From Blepharisma japonicum (taxonomy: Eukaryota > Ciliophora > Heterotrichea > Heterotrichida > Blepharismidae), in NCBI GenBank assembly GCA_949751835.1, contig CATKHK010000009.1, positions 124,001-188,000 of the forward strand: a stretch of DNA of 64,000 nucleotides, written 5' to 3'. The notes under the pieces were generated by a model. That model was not told the origin of the DNA. It saw nothing but the letters and a program-made list of their open reading frames with translations, and did no database searches. Every line of letters starts with the position of its first letter. Position 1 is the stretch's first letter. The position numbers and the translations under genes are program-made. Shown piece after piece: positions 14,251 to 24,557 of this stretch.

Positions 14251-15468
14251 ATGATTCACAACAGGGTAGAAAATCACCCATCATATATGATATCAAGTAC
14301 TTTCAACTCTCTGCATGCCTCACCTCAAGTCTTTCTGCAGCCATCAGAAGAAGAAAGAAATGATTCTTATATATCCACTGAATACACAGGGAGAACTGAA
14401 GAGCCAGACCAATCAGTCACTCTTTCCAACGATAGCGGCCTGATTACTTCAAACACTTATTTATATCTAGAAAATGAAGACTTAAATGAGGATATCCCAA
14501 GCACTTTTTTCCGAGACCATAATATATCTGAAAATGTCAGTGTTGTACTCCCTCCAGAAAAAGAAATCGAGCCTTCTATACACCAAATTGAAGAGAAAAA
14601 GGAAGAGATTGTAGAGATAAAAACAGAAAATAAAGAAGAAGAGCCGATAGTAAGCATTATACCTGAGCCAGAACCTTTAGAAATTATTAGTAAAAACACA
14701 GAGCCAGAAATTAAAGAATTGAATAGTGTAGCCCCTTCTCCTACTAGAATGAGCCAGCATGTGCTTCGTGAAAAAAGCAGTGCTTTGCTATCAGCATTAC
14801 CTGTCTATGATTCTCATGGCTCATTACATATATCAAAAGATCTGGGAAAAAAAGATGCAAAAAAAATTAAGAAAAATCAGCCATTATCCAATCAGGTTGT
14901 AAAAGCAAAAAAAATCAAAAGTGTGAATCGGCTAAGAAAACTCCCCACAATCCAATCTGGCCCCTCATCACCAAAGGTAATGTGTGGAAGAAGATTTAGT
15001 CAAAACTTGGGAGACCATGTATCAAAAAGTAAACAGCTACAAAACAGTCCTTTATTCCCTATCTGGAATATCAAAGATTCTGTAACTCAAAGCCATCAAA
15101 AACAATGATGGACCAAAAATTATTTCAATAGATATCAAAGCCAAGAAACCAATCCTGTTTCAAATAAGCATATAAATCTGCACGAAAAGACTTCAGAAGA
15201 TGTCAACGTCTATGAAAATCGCATCAAAAAAATAGTAAGCAAGCCTCCAAAAATGCCAAATTTGTCCACTGGAGGTGAAAAAAAGAAAAATGAATCTGTT
15301 TTATTGACGATGATGTCTCCTTACTTTTCTACAAATCCAAAAATGAGGCTAAGCGGAAAAGTCATAAAAACTATTGGTGACCTAATTAAAGCTTCTCAAA
15401 ATACCAGACTGTCTACAAAGTCAAATTTAAGAACACTGAAGAAAAATTACACTCCAAGTAACTTGTAA
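14251..15468 (+). CDS. Unknown Ser/Pro/Lys-rich protein (405 aa)
   Basis: ATG 14251 to TAA 15468 is open if the TGA after SHQKQ (15106-15108) is Trp, giving QKQWWTKNYFNRYQSQE. The N-terminal half is acidic and low in complexity (EKKEEIVEIKTENKEEEPIVSI), and the C-terminal half is strongly basic (KKDAKKIKKNQPL, KAKKIKSVNRLRK). There is no membrane segment and no recognised domain, so most of it is probably disordered. It is divergent from dynein and convergent with the SET-domain gene. The function is not known; the basic tail could bind nucleic acid or microtubules, but nothing in the sequence decides this. Confidence 0.7.
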
Positions 15469-15569
15469 TTCATAATAGAGTTTTATTAATAATTATGTTA
15501 CTTTTAAAACTTGATAAGTATATTTGTGTAGACTCCTGTAATTATTTTTAAAAATAAAGAAAATGCAAG

Positions 15570-16217
15570 CTAAAAAGTGCCTTTACATTTTTTTGATCCA
15601 CAGAAGCATTGCTGCTCATTTGAGTATTTTCTGTATTCAAACGTGAGTTCTTTTCCTTTAGCGATTTGTTTTATGCTAAAAAAAGCTACAATAGGAATTA
15701 TATGGTTCACTCTTATAGCTAAAGCTTGCAAGTTTGGGTTGCATCCATGATTTATAAATCTTGAAAAATTTCCAAAATATTGTGCGTCAAATGCAGTATT
15801 ATAAGTTTTTGATGGTGTATTTTCTCTAATTAAAAACACATAAGGACCTTCACACTTACTATCTACAATTACTCCAGCATAAATCCCTATAAATTCTCCT
15901 TTTTCAATATTTTCTTCAGCAAATACTCCAAGTCCTTTATTTATAGTTTTCCTCACACTGATCTTGCATTTTGAACCTTTCTGCACAACTCTATTATAGC
16001 ATTCTGCCGTGCACGAGCAATTATTATTACACTCAAATATTGGCTTTACATCATTAAAATTTTCAATAAATTTCCCAGTTTCTGAATAAGCAAATCCATA
16101 TCTATTATAGCATTCACAATCTTTCCCACAAATTCCTATACAATTGCAAGAGATTCCTGGGTCTAGCTCATATTCTTCTATATCATCTACCAAGCTGTCC
16201 ATAATAGGGCAATACAT
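15570..16217 (-). CDS. SET-domain histone lysine methyltransferase, SUV39/G9a type (215 aa)
   Basis: This compact protein has three modules in order. The Cys-rich pre-SET (residues about 24-75: SCNCIGICGKDCECYN, then CNNNCSCTAECYN) binds structural zincs. The SET core has GLGVFAEENIEKGEFIGIY, RFINHGCNPNL for S-adenosylmethionine and the active site, and KELTFEYRKY. The post-SET is CFCGSKKCKG. This order is that of SUV39/G9a/SETMAR-like H3K9 methyltransferases, so methylation of a histone H3 lysine, probably K9, is inferred. There is no chromodomain or other reader, and the protein is near the minimum size for the family. The stop is TAG, which supports TAG as termination here. It is convergent with the gene ending at 15468. 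Confidence 0.92.
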   Translation of the reverse strand: MYCPIMDSLVDDIEEYELDPGISCNCIGICGKDCECYNRYGFAYSETGKFIENFNDVKPIFECNNNCSCTAECYNRVVQKGSKCKISVRKTINKGLGVFAEENIEKGEFIGIYAGVIVDSKCEGPYVFLIRENTPSKTYNTAFDAQYFGNFSRFINHGCNPNLQALAIRVNHIIPIVAFFSIKQIAKGKELTFEYRKYSNEQQCFCGSKKCKGTF

Positions 16218-16268
16218 TTAGCTTCAATAATTAAAAATTAATTTTATTGAGACTAAAAAAACGGAAAT

Positions 16269-17033
16269 TTACCAAGGAGTCAAAGGAATCTTTTCTTCTT
16301 CAAGAACGAAATTAATTTTTAGTGGGATTGCTTCTTTCCTTTTAGATCAGCTGCTAACAGATCTTCTTTTAAGAAAATTGCTACTCTTAGCACGATGCTC
16401 GTAGATAGTAGGTGTAGTAGGAGTTGAAACTGGAGAGGTGAGAAAAGTATCTATAGAGTTACGAGCTCGAGATTTTACTGAAAAATCCAGTTCTATCTGG
16501 TTACTGTTATTATTTTGTGCTAGCAGCCTTCACTTCATTTTTTTCTTAGAAATTCTTTCTTTCGCTTTTCGCAACTTCAGGAATTCCGATCGTTTAGGAA
16601 AAAGCCTAATATTTTGTTGGCAGAAATCTTCTTTAAAGAACAAATTTCCATTTTTAGGGGTAAGTTTTTCTTTATAATTTGGCAGTTCTATATTAATTCT
16701 TTTATTTGCAATTGATGTTGATGGTCTCATAAACCCAAAGTTGCAAGCTCGGCTTTTTGGCGTTCATAAATATTTCTTAGGAGTTCCTATATCAACGCTA
16801 GGAATTTCTCTTAAATTTGAGTCTTGTGAAAATGCATTTCTGCTTTTATTTACATTAAACTCATTGTCAAATCTGTGATATTTGCTTTGAATTTTGTTCA
16901 ATAGCTCATATTCATTATTTTCTTCAGCTCTCATAATTCAGATAGACTTATTTTCTCCGCGCTTTACTTTTTGGGAAATAGGCTGGAGAATTTTTATAAT
17001 TTCTTTATATGAGTTGCTGTTTTGGTCTTCCAT
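16269..17033 (-). CDS. Unknown basic protein (254 aa)
   Basis: ATG 17033 to TAA 16269 is one open frame only if four TGA codons are Trp (NKSIWIMRAEE, KKYLWTPKSRA, KKKMKWRLLAQ, RRSVSSWSKRK). It is Lys/Arg/Ser-rich with no membrane segment. It contains a Thr/Pro patch (SPVSTPTTPTIYEH) and several short basic clusters. The ATG lies 40 bp from the start of TECR on the other strand. No family was recognised; I regard it as a real gene because the frame stays open across all four TGAs and ends just before the SET gene. Confidence 0.65.
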
Positions 17034-17073
17034 TATTACATAGAAGTTATTAATTTGTTAACCATAATCTTTA

Positions 17074-17994
17074 ATGGAAGTCAAAGTGATAAGCAGATCA
17101 GGGAAAGACCTCGGGTCCTTCTCTATTACTGACAAAATCAAAGTTAAAGATTTCAAGAAAATGTTCAACCAGAAACGTAAGCCATAATTAGACAAATCAT
17201 TCTACCCAGCCCGACAAAAATTCACAGTCAAAAGTCCAACAGGTCCATCTGTCAATGATGATGACAAACTGCTAGTGGAGTACCTCCAGACCGACCAATT
17301 ACTTGTTTTCAGAGACCTAGGCACGCAGCTAAGCTGGACGTTTGTGTATGTTGTAGAATATGCTGGACCATTGCTGATCTGTCCTGCCCTCTACTATTTC
17401 CCCAAGCTCTTTTACGGAACAGTAGCTCCTAAGTCTCTTACTCAGAAAACAGGTTTTTTGCTTTTGATGGGGCATTTCTTGAAAAGAGAGCTAGAATCTT
17501 TATTTATTCATCGTTTTTCAAGTGCGACGATGCCATTGAAAAACTTATTCATTAACTGTGCTTACTATTGGCTTCTTAATGGAGCTTTTATTGGCTATTT
17601 CTTATTCCATCCGAAATATATTGAGCCGAAATTTTCTAAGGCAACTTTTGCAGCTTTACTTGCAGTTTTCCTTGGATCTGAAGGGCTCAACTTTTTGTGC
17701 CATAAAACTTTGAGGGATTTAAGACCTGCAGGGACCAAGACTAGAGGAATACCGAAGGGCTATGGGTTTAATTTGGTAAGTTGTGCTAATTACTTCTGGG
17801 AGGTTATTTCATGGGCAAGCTTTGCGGGACTTTCAAAGTGTGTGCCAGCATATGTTTTCTTAGCAGCAACTGTTTTTATTCTTTCTAACTGGGCTTCGAT
17901 GAGACACAAAAAATATATTAAGGAATTTGACGGAAAAGAAGGAAGACCTCAATATCCAAAGTCAAGGAAGGCTTTATTCCCATTCATATTTTAA
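17074..17994 (+). CDS. TECR: Very-long-chain enoyl-CoA reductase (TECR/Tsc13), 301 aa, one intron
   Basis: This enzyme catalyses the last step of each round of very-long-chain fatty acid elongation, reducing trans-2-enoyl-CoA with NADPH in the ER membrane. After removal of the 15-nt intron at 17177-17191 the frame runs from ATG 17074 to TAA 17994. The N-terminal ubiquitin-like part includes HKSFYPARQKFTV and the conserved FRDLGTQLSWTFVYVVEYAGPL. Several hydrophobic segments follow, then the steroid-5-alpha-reductase-like C-terminus (GYGFNLVSCANYFWEVISW, HKKYIKEFDG), ending with the basic/hydrophobic RKALFPFIF. The length matches the family. The intron holds an in-frame TAA, so an unspliced message would end after about 38 codons. 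The gene is divergent from the 254-residue gene, 40 bp away. Confidence 0.93.
17177..17191 (+). other. TECR: 15-nt intron in TECR
   Basis: The sequence GTAAGCCATAATTAG splits a His codon (phase 1). It carries TAA in the reading frame and has A at position 10. Removing it restores the family sequence QKHKSFYPARQ. Confidence 0.93.
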
Positions 17995-18452
17995 TTAAAT
18001 TCAGACTCTAGGCTTCTAATTATAAGACTTTTTTGGTATTTTTTCTGTAAACTAGTAAAATTTTCCATTTTAAAATAGTCTAACTTATTAAATTTGCGAT
18101 TTTTGGTTTAATACCGATTCTTATCCAATAGTGCAAAAATTTCATATGAAAATAATTAAGATAAATAATTATATAATTATACTCAAAATCAGATCAAAAA
18201 AATTTATTCATATTATGATCGAATAATACTAATAATATAGATTTTGCTTCAACTTTTTGTGAAAATAAAATATCATATTAATGTGAGAGATCTCAGTTAA
18301 TTTTTTTACATTTAAAAATTTTGTGACTGCCAAGAGTTGGAGATAAGAGGAAGATACGCTTGCTATAAGCATTAAACAACTAGCTTTAGGCCATTTAAAT
18401 TGAAAAGATATAAACAATAAAATCAAATACTGTTATTGCAGTGCTATTAATT
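17995..18452. other. Intergenic, nothing recognised
   Basis: AT-rich sequence between TECR and the 121-residue gene. A 65-codon minus-strand frame at 18229-18426 lacks homology cues and has the base composition of the spacer, so it is not called. No RNA gene was seen. Confidence 0.5.
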
Positions 18453-18818
18453 ATGCAAAAATTATTGAAACTAATCAAGCTATGCTGTGCAAGCCACGAA
18501 AAAGAAGATGAAGACTCATCTTCTGGGCCAAAACATTTAAACCAAGCATCATTTGATATTACTAGTGATCCTGCTGTAAAAAGTGATTTACCAGTTATTG
18601 AAAAACAGGAATCTGATGACCCAACTTTAACACCTATAACCCCTGAATCATCAAACATTAAGAAAAAAAAGCGTAAAAAAGCACCAAAGCAAAAAAAAGC
18701 AGGCCACGAAAATAACGGTGGCACAACACCAATTGCAAAAGCATCAGAAGAATCAAAAGTAACAATGCCAGTTGAAAAGAAACCTCTAAAAGGAATTTTG
18801 AAAAAAACAAAAATATAG
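18453..18818 (+). CDS. Small basic protein with N-terminal CC (121 aa)
   Basis: ATG 18453 gives MQKLLKLIKLCCASHEKEDEDSSS; an upstream GTG at 18441 is in frame but unlikely to be used. The first 12 residues are a short amphipathic basic helix ending in Cys-Cys, a pattern often S-acylated for membrane attachment; this is inference. The rest is disordered, acidic then Lys-rich (IKKKKRKKAPKQKKAGHENNGG, KKPLKGILKKTKI), with no TGA. No family was recognised. Confidence 0.55.
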   Translation: MQKLLKLIKLCCASHEKEDEDSSSGPKHLNQASFDITSDPAVKSDLPVIEKQESDDPTLTPITPESSNIKKKKRKKAPKQKKAGHENNGGTTPIAKASEESKVTMPVEKKPLKGILKKTKI

Positions 18819-18978
18819 AAAGTAACTTAATATAATATTGGAAACTTCTAAACCCCTAATTCCTACTGATAACTAAAATGTTCCTTTTCAGGGATTTTAC
18901 TGACAATTCTTAAGAATTTATCTTATTAAGATAAAGCACAAATTTTATGTAATTTTTAGAACGAGCCTTATTACTAAT

Positions 18979-20586
18979 TTAATCGTCTTCCTCAGGTGGT
19001 CTTGCTCCTGGTTTTGGTCCTCCTGCAGGTTTAGCCATGATGATTTGGTCAACTCTTAATACAGTCAATGCAGCGTCGCTGGCGAGTTTAATTGCCCATC
19101 TCTTGGTTTCCATGTGGTCAACAATAAAGTCACTTACATCTTTGACGCTCCCTTCTTCAATATCAATACCAGCGTGAGGATTATTTTCAGCATAAATTTT
19201 AGCGAGAAATTCATTGGAATCTAGTCCTGCAGTCTCAGCTAGGGTCTTAGGGATAATTTCAAAAGCTTGAGCGTATCTCATAATAGCATATTGGTCGAGG
19301 CCAGGCTGGGTTGCTGCGAAGTCTTTGATTCTTTTGGCGATTTCAGCTTCACAAGCACCTCCTCCAACTACGAATCTTGGATCTTTTCTAAGCATTCTAA
19401 AAGTATTAAAAGCATCATCCAAAGCTCTTTCAGCGTCGTCCATTACATTTTTAGTGCTTGCTCTGACTACAACAGTCGCGATTTGTGTTTTTTCATTTTC
19501 TCTCTTGAAAACAGTAACTTTATTACTACTAATTTCTTCTAGAGAAACAGAGTCAGCATATCCCAATTCTTCAGGGGTTGGGGCTCCTAGTCTAACCACC
19601 ATTGTAGCTCCTAGCATCTTGCAGAACCTTCTGACTTCAAATTTTGAAGGGACTTTTACGACCATGATGTTGTTTAATTCTAAGAAATGCATGACAATTT
19701 CTGCAATGGTTCCTCCTGCGACCACAACTTTGACGCCTGCATCGACGATTTCTTGGACTAGTTTTTTAGCCATATCTTCTTCACTTTGGGTATAATTTTT
19801 GAGCTCTTCAGCATTTGTTAGCAATACAGTACCTTTTGTGTCTGAACTTTGTGGGTCTAAAGGACAGTTATAAACAGCGATTTTTGCTTCTTGTACGTGC
19901 TTAACTGACCCTTCTGGAGCTCTACTAAGGATCAAGCCTCGAACGACTTCAGTTTGTCCTAAGTTTCCTCCTTGCAATTTCAATATCCTTACATTGTCCA
20001 TCTCAAACTTAATATCACCCTCAGTCACAATCAGCCCGGCTTCTGCTGCACAAGCTGCTAAGTGATTTTCATAGCCATATATTTTGCTTGCAATAACAGG
20101 TCTAAGGCACTTCTCAATCTGTTCTTTGTTTCTAAAATCAGTGACTGTGTAAGCTACAAGCTGAGGTATAATTTCGTCAGCCTTAGCCGAAGCTCTTTCA
20201 TAGCCATTCACAATTTCACTTGGGTGAAGTCCAGTCTGTATGAGTTCTTCAGCCAGCTTAAGGAGCTCTCCAGCTAAAATGACGACAAAGTTGGTCCCAT
20301 CGCCAGACTCTGTTTCTTGGAACTTTGAGGCTAAGGCGATCAATCTGGCTGCTGGATGATGCACGTCAAGCTCTTTCATGATGGTTGCTGCGTCCGTTGT
20401 GACAAAAAGCTTCTCAAGGTTGTTCACGACCATTTTATTCATCCCTAATGGGCCAAGAGATGTTCGAGTGATCGCGGTCAGTTGTTTGCATGCGTCGATG
20501 TTTTTGAGGATCGCTTCTTCCAGACCAGAATAGTGTCGTGCACCTTCCTTAAGCAAGTTTTGAAGGCCGCCTCCAAGTTGGTTCAT
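18979..20586 (-). CDS. CCT8: T-complex chaperonin subunit theta (CCT8), 535 aa
   Basis: This is one of eight paralogous subunits of the cytosolic TRiC/CCT chaperonin, which folds actin and tubulin. The ATG at 20586 gives MNQLGGGLQNLLKEGARHYSG, and the N-terminal part ITRTSLGPLGMNKMVVNNLEKLFVTTDAATIMKELDVHHPAARL has the group II chaperonin nucleotide loop. SGDGTNFVVILAGELL is the ATPase GDGT motif. Late in the protein DPRFVVGGGACEAEIAKRI is the family GGGA(C/T)E motif. The theta assignment rests on the start MNQLGGGLQ..LLKEGARH and the body sequence. Length is normal, and no intron or TGA is needed. The start is divergent from the small gene at 20836. Confidence 0.97.
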   Translation of the reverse strand: MNQLGGGLQNLLKEGARHYSGLEEAILKNIDACKQLTAITRTSLGPLGMNKMVVNNLEKLFVTTDAATIMKELDVHHPAARLIALASKFQETESGDGTNFVVILAGELLKLAEELIQTGLHPSEIVNGYERASAKADEIIPQLVAYTVTDFRNKEQIEKCLRPVIASKIYGYENHLAACAAEAGLIVTEGDIKFEMDNVRILKLQGGNLGQTEVVRGLILSRAPEGSVKHVQEAKIAVYNCPLDPQSSDTKGTVLLTNAEELKNYTQSEEDMAKKLVQEIVDAGVKVVVAGGTIAEIVMHFLELNNIMVVKVPSKFEVRRFCKMLGATMVVRLGAPTPEELGYADSVSLEEISSNKVTVFKRENEKTQIATVVVRASTKNVMDDAERALDDAFNTFRMLRKDPRFVVGGGACEAEIAKRIKDFAATQPGLDQYAIMRYAQAFEIIPKTLAETAGLDSNEFLAKIYAENNPHAGIDIEEGSVKDVSDFIVDHMETKRWAIKLASDAALTVLRVDQIIMAKPAGGPKPGARPPEEDD

Positions 20587-20835
20587 ATTTATTATTAGTG
20601 GTATTGAATAGAAATGAAGGGTAATTTTTGAGTAAAAGAGTAGGAGTATGAAAATTGGATTAATAAATTATGGAGAAGGACATGAGGAAAATGAAATTTT
20701 AGATTAAGAAATATACTGTTGTGAATTATTGAGCGATTTTGAGGTGAAATAGATTTTACTGTGATTTTTTGCTGGTATTTTTGCGTAAAAATAAAAATTT
20801 ATAATGTTTATAGCATTATTAAATAAAACTATAAG

Positions 20836-21054
20836 ATGGCACTAAACCAAAGCTATTTTTCCCGTCCAGGCCGATCAAGCAGTAAAACATTAAAAATACT
20901 TAAAGGTGGCTATCTATCTCTAATGGCAAGCCACGAAATGCTGAAAGGAAAAGGAATAGCCATATCCGAACTCAACAAAATCTCCGAAAAATCAACCACA
21001 AAAGATCCCAAAAAAGTTGCAGTTATAGACGAAATATATAATGTAACTACTTAA
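20836..21054 (+). CDS. Small basic protein (72 aa, or 71 aa if a 16-nt intron is spliced)
   Basis: ATG 20836 opens MALNQSYFSRPGRSSSKTLKILKGGY and ends at TAA 21052-21054. A GT...TAG stretch of 16 nt at 21043-21058 covers that stop. If spliced, the end changes from NVTT to NQR and the stop moves to 21065-21067. The protein is basic, without membrane segments or a known domain. The next gene lies in the same frame only 42 bp downstream, and the bases between contain no other stop. A single longer product would therefore need just one unseen event. Confidence 0.5.
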   Translation: MALNQSYFSRPGRSSSKTLKILKGGYLSLMASHEMLKGKGIAISELNKISEKSTTKDPKKVAVIDEIYNVTT

Positions 21055-21096
21055 CTAGCAAAGATAAAGAAAAAAAAGCATCATAAAAAGCGATGA

Positions 21097-21861
21097 ATGA
21101 ACCTATCCTCTTCTTTCAAAGTCCAGTCAAGAGATGACTATGGAAAATCTCATAATCTTAAAGAAAGCACCTTATCTCCGGGGCACTATAACCTGAATTT
21201 CAGCCAAATTGAAAAAAATATTCCTCGTCATAAGATTGGGAAATCTTTAAGCCATGTTTTTCAGTTTCCACGAGATTTAAATAAATCTGATTTATTTCTA
21301 AGAAGCGAGTCCGATGAAAAGAGAAAGAGAATTCCTGGGATATCATTTGAAAAGCAAAGTAATAGAGTTCTTCGTCTAAAAGATACAACAATTCCGAATG
21401 AAAATAGATTTACTGTGTTGAATCTGCTGCCAAGAGTTTCAAGTAAATACAAGTAATGCTTATTTAGGAATAATTCAGTACCTGATTTATCAAAATATTT
21501 GCCAAGGAAATCAGATTTATTTAAAGTACCTGAATATAATCCATGCTATTCTCCTAATAAAGAATTTGTATTGCCGAAGCTGGTTCCTGCTTTTAAGTTC
21601 AAACCGATTACACGAAAAAGAAAATTAAGAACAACTAATGTAAGCCCTGCATCTTTTTCAAATGGAACTGAAAATTTGGAAGAAGTATTGTAAGCCTTAT
21701 TTAGGCAAACCTATAGTGAGACTTCTACTTGCAAAATGAGAAACCGACATACTTATTCATTGAATAGCTCTTGATTTCCTTGCAATAAGTATATCCTTGA
21801 AAACAAATCTATTAAATCAACTAATGATTCAGTAGAGTTAAGCGGTAACTTTTATTTATAA
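21097..21861 (+). CDS. Basic protein with one STPG-like motif (244 aa), two introns
   Basis: Two 15-nt introns (21453-21467 and 21690-21704) must be removed to keep the frame open from ATG 21097 to TAA 21861. One TGA in the last part codes Trp (NSSWFPCNKYI). The protein is basic and probably extended. The segment STLSPGHYNLNF resembles a single sperm-tail PG-rich (STPG/SHIPPO) repeat, which is suggestive only. A short motif recurs (NKSDLFLRSES and PRKSDLFKVPE). No catalytic domain or membrane segment is visible. Given the motif, a microtubule-associated or ciliary role is possible but unproven. Confidence 0.65.
21453..21467 (+). other. 15-nt intron
   Basis: GTAATGCTTATTTAG, phase 2, so its own GTAA supplies an in-frame TAA. 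A is at position 10. Splicing joins SSKYK to NNSVPDL. Confidence 0.88.
21690..21704 (+). other. 15-nt intron
   Basis: GTAAGCCTTATTTAG, phase 2, with an in-frame TAA from its 5' end and A at position 10. Splicing joins LEEVL to QTYSETS. Confidence 0.88.
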
Positions 21862-21941
21862 AGATAAATTGCTTTTATAATATTATATTTTTTACTATAA
21901 AAGAACTATCAAAAACTCATCTTCAATATGATGAAATCTTA

Positions 21942-23294
21942 ATGGAAACCAGTCGTTATCTTCATACAGAACGGAGTAGCCATTCTCAGCACCCAAAAGC
22001 TTGCAGTGTATCATCTCAAACGAGTCCTACTCCTTTCGAGCAAACTGATGAGCGGTCCTCACCTCACTATGTAAATATCAAGATTCCAACAAATCTGAAA
22101 TCCCATAAACTCATTACCAATGAAAATCAGCAAACTCCTACACCAATCAGAAAAGCCAAACAAATCATCCTATCAAGCAGAAACAAAAAACCTGAAAAAT
22201 CCGAAACAAGAGACATTTTTTGGGAACAAATTAACCAAATTCTTAACGAGCACGAATTTCCTCAAATGAAATTGATCCAAGACAAAACCCGTCTAGTACC
22301 TGATTATTCAAGCCTAGCAGAAACAGTTATATGCTTAGTTCATCACATTAGCTTAAATTTCCTTTCTAAAAGTCGTGACGAAAAAATTCAGCAAGGGAAA
22401 ATTGAGGAGCTAAAAAATGAACTGAAAAATACAAAAAATGATTTAAATGAGCTGAGTGAAAATTATCATGAAATAATCGTCAAATTAAAAGAAAAAAATG
22501 AATTAATTAAAGAGTTAAACGGAAAATTAGCAAGATTTAATGAGTTTGAAAATATTCTTGAGGTTATGAAATCGGGATTGAAAGATAGGCCGAAAGAAAT
22601 ATTTAAAAAAGTAATGCAGAAGGAATATGATCCAGAGGTGGAAAATGATTTAAAAATTATGTCAATTATTTTATTGTATGAGCACTCGAAAATAGATGCA
22701 GAAGAATCTTATTTTAGGCTAAGCACTGATGAAGATCAGAAATATGATAGAAATTGTTTTGAATCGGCTGATCTTGAAGCAATTTTGGACAAGCTTGAAG
22801 TAAAATCACCAAACCAAGCTTTAGAAGCAATTGATAAAATGCAGCAAGTAGTTTTGATAATCCCTAATATAGAAGGCTTTATCAGTTCAATCTACAAAGT
22901 CTTATTTTCTCCTGAGCCAGGTGTCACTATCAATATGGACCAAATCCTCCCCACAATAATCAGTATGAAAATCAGGCTCATTTCTCTCGAAAAATTCCGA
23001 AAATCCATATGTGAAAATTTTGAGATTGACCTTTCTACCCCTGACGACATGATTGTAACTTTTAATTAGATTGAAAAATCCGAGTCCTTAAAACATTTCA
23101 ATAAGCTCTTCAAATCAGTCGAAAATGAGGACAAAACAATAGAAGAAGTTTTCATATTTGTTTATGAGATGAAAAGGTTTTTGCAAGTAATTCCTATTTA
23201 GATTGCCCGAGAAAGTTTGAATTTGAGCGACCAAATTGCTGTGAGCTATGTATTAGAAAAAATAATTAGGGTTTTGAACTCGAGAAATATTTAA
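21942..23294 (+). CDS. Coiled-coil protein of unknown function (440 aa), two introns
   Basis: ATG 21942 to TAA 23294 is open after removing introns 23055-23069 and 23187-23201. The first 100 residues are polar, Ser/Pro-rich and likely disordered. Residues about 140-200 form a coiled coil (KIEELKNELKNTKNDLNELSENYHEIIVKLKEKNELIKELNGKL). The C-terminal part is a soluble helical region (QALEAIDKMQQVVLIIPNIEGF). The family is not recognised. Its stop codon touches the stop codon of CDK5RAP3 on the other strand with no base between them, so the two mature 3' ends must overlap. Confidence 0.8.
23055..23069 (+). other. 15-nt intron
   Basis: GTAACTTTTAATTAG, phase 0; its terminal TAG is in frame as a stop. 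A is at position 10. The frame resumes as IEKSESLKHFNKLF. Confidence 0.92.
23187..23201 (+). other. 15-nt intron
   Basis: GTAATTCCTATTTAG, phase 0, with its terminal TAG in frame and A at position 10. The frame resumes as IARESLNLSDQIAV. Confidence 0.92.
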
Positions 23295-24557
23295 TTATAA
23301 TTGATTCTTAATGTCTTTGATTATTTCACCAACTATCTTGACAGAAATTGATGGAAATAGCTTAGTTATTTCTGTTTCTAAAACTAGAATATATTTAGCT
23401 GCTAAGGTGAGATGCTCTTTAAGCTGATGATGTGTCTGTTTAGCTGTAATTCGTAAATTTTCAGCATTTTTTCTTAAATTACTCAGCTGATCTTGAAGCT
23501 TATTGTTATTGAACATTTCAAGTTTTTGGGCATTTCTTTCGACTGCTTTAGGCTGCTCATGCATTAATACAAGATCTTGGGCTGATCTAAGTTCTTTCAT
23601 TATATCTTTAACAGTGTCTAAATATCTTCCAGTTATTTCTGCAAAAGATTCTAGCTCAATCAGCTCAGTAAGCAAAGACATTCTGATATTTCTTTGTGAT
23701 AAAGGAAAATCTTTGATTTCTTTGGTAATTTCTTCTCCTATTTCAATTGTTTCTATTTTTCATTCTATTTCAGCTGGGGCTTCAATAGTTATTTCTTCAG
23801 CTATATTATCTTCTATGGCTACAACAGGTGAATAGCTATCTCTTAATTCTTCCATATTTACATCTGGCTCATAACTTCTAAGCTCATTAATAGTTGGCAA
23901 TGATATTTCAGAATTGTGATTTCTCATAGAAATTTCTCTATAACTTTCTAATAGTGATGAAAATAATGGACCTTTTAGCTCATTTATGATATTCAAATAT
24001 ATATCTGGCAAATTTCTAGTCAATGCTTTAAGCTCTTCTGGTATTTTTTTACCTGTAATTCCCATTTTTTTGCATAATTCTTGGAATTGCTTATGATTCT
24101 TTTCGATATGCTCTTTAATATTTTGTTCTTTGTGTATATAATCTTGAGCTTGCTTTTCAAATGTGTGTAACTGAGTTTTCAATGCAGGGGATTCATAGCT
24201 TCCTATTTGTATGAGATTTTTTCCACAGTCAGCCATATGCAAATTTTGCTTTTGATAAAGTTTGATAAGTCTATCCCATTCATATATGTATTGTGATGAA
24301 TAATTTCCTAATAGTGTTTTTCCTTTATCTGCTTCAGAAGTATTCAGTAATTTTTGAAAAATTTCCACAGCTTGAAGATATCCATGCTTAGATGTGTCAA
24401 TTGTATTTTCTAGCTCAGGATTTTCTGATAAGCTTTTTATTAGGTCATTTTGTTTTGCGTGAATTGCTCTTAATTTGGAAGACCAATCTTTATCTAGTTT
24501 TTTCCTATTAGATAGCCATTCTATAACCTGATCATACTTGATATCAATCAGCTCCAT
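23295..24557 (-). CDS. CDK5RAP3: CDK5RAP3/C53, UFM1-ligase partner (420 aa)
   Basis: In animals and plants CDK5RAP3 (C53) binds UFL1 and DDRGK1 at the ER, tunes ribosome UFMylation and acts as an ER-phagy receptor. The N-terminus DIKYDQVIEWLSNRKKLDKDWSSKL, then GNYSSQYIYEWDRLIKLYQKQN and the strong family block KKMGITGKKIPEELKALTRNLP, all match. The C-terminal helical region begins FPLSQRNIRMSLLTELIELESFAE. One TGA (23760-23762) encodes Trp in the acidic middle linker, in APAEIEWKIETIEIG. That linker is where C53 proteins carry Trp-centred shuffled ATG8-interacting motifs (IDWG-like). Read with the standard code, the protein would lose its whole C-terminal half. Its ATG is 22 bp from the FAM136A-like ATG. 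Confidence 0.9.

Noticed and set aside
18229-18426. Minus-strand 65-codon frame in the spacer after TECR
   Set aside because: Composition equals the AT-rich spacer, it shows no domain or family wording, and it has no TGA or intron support.
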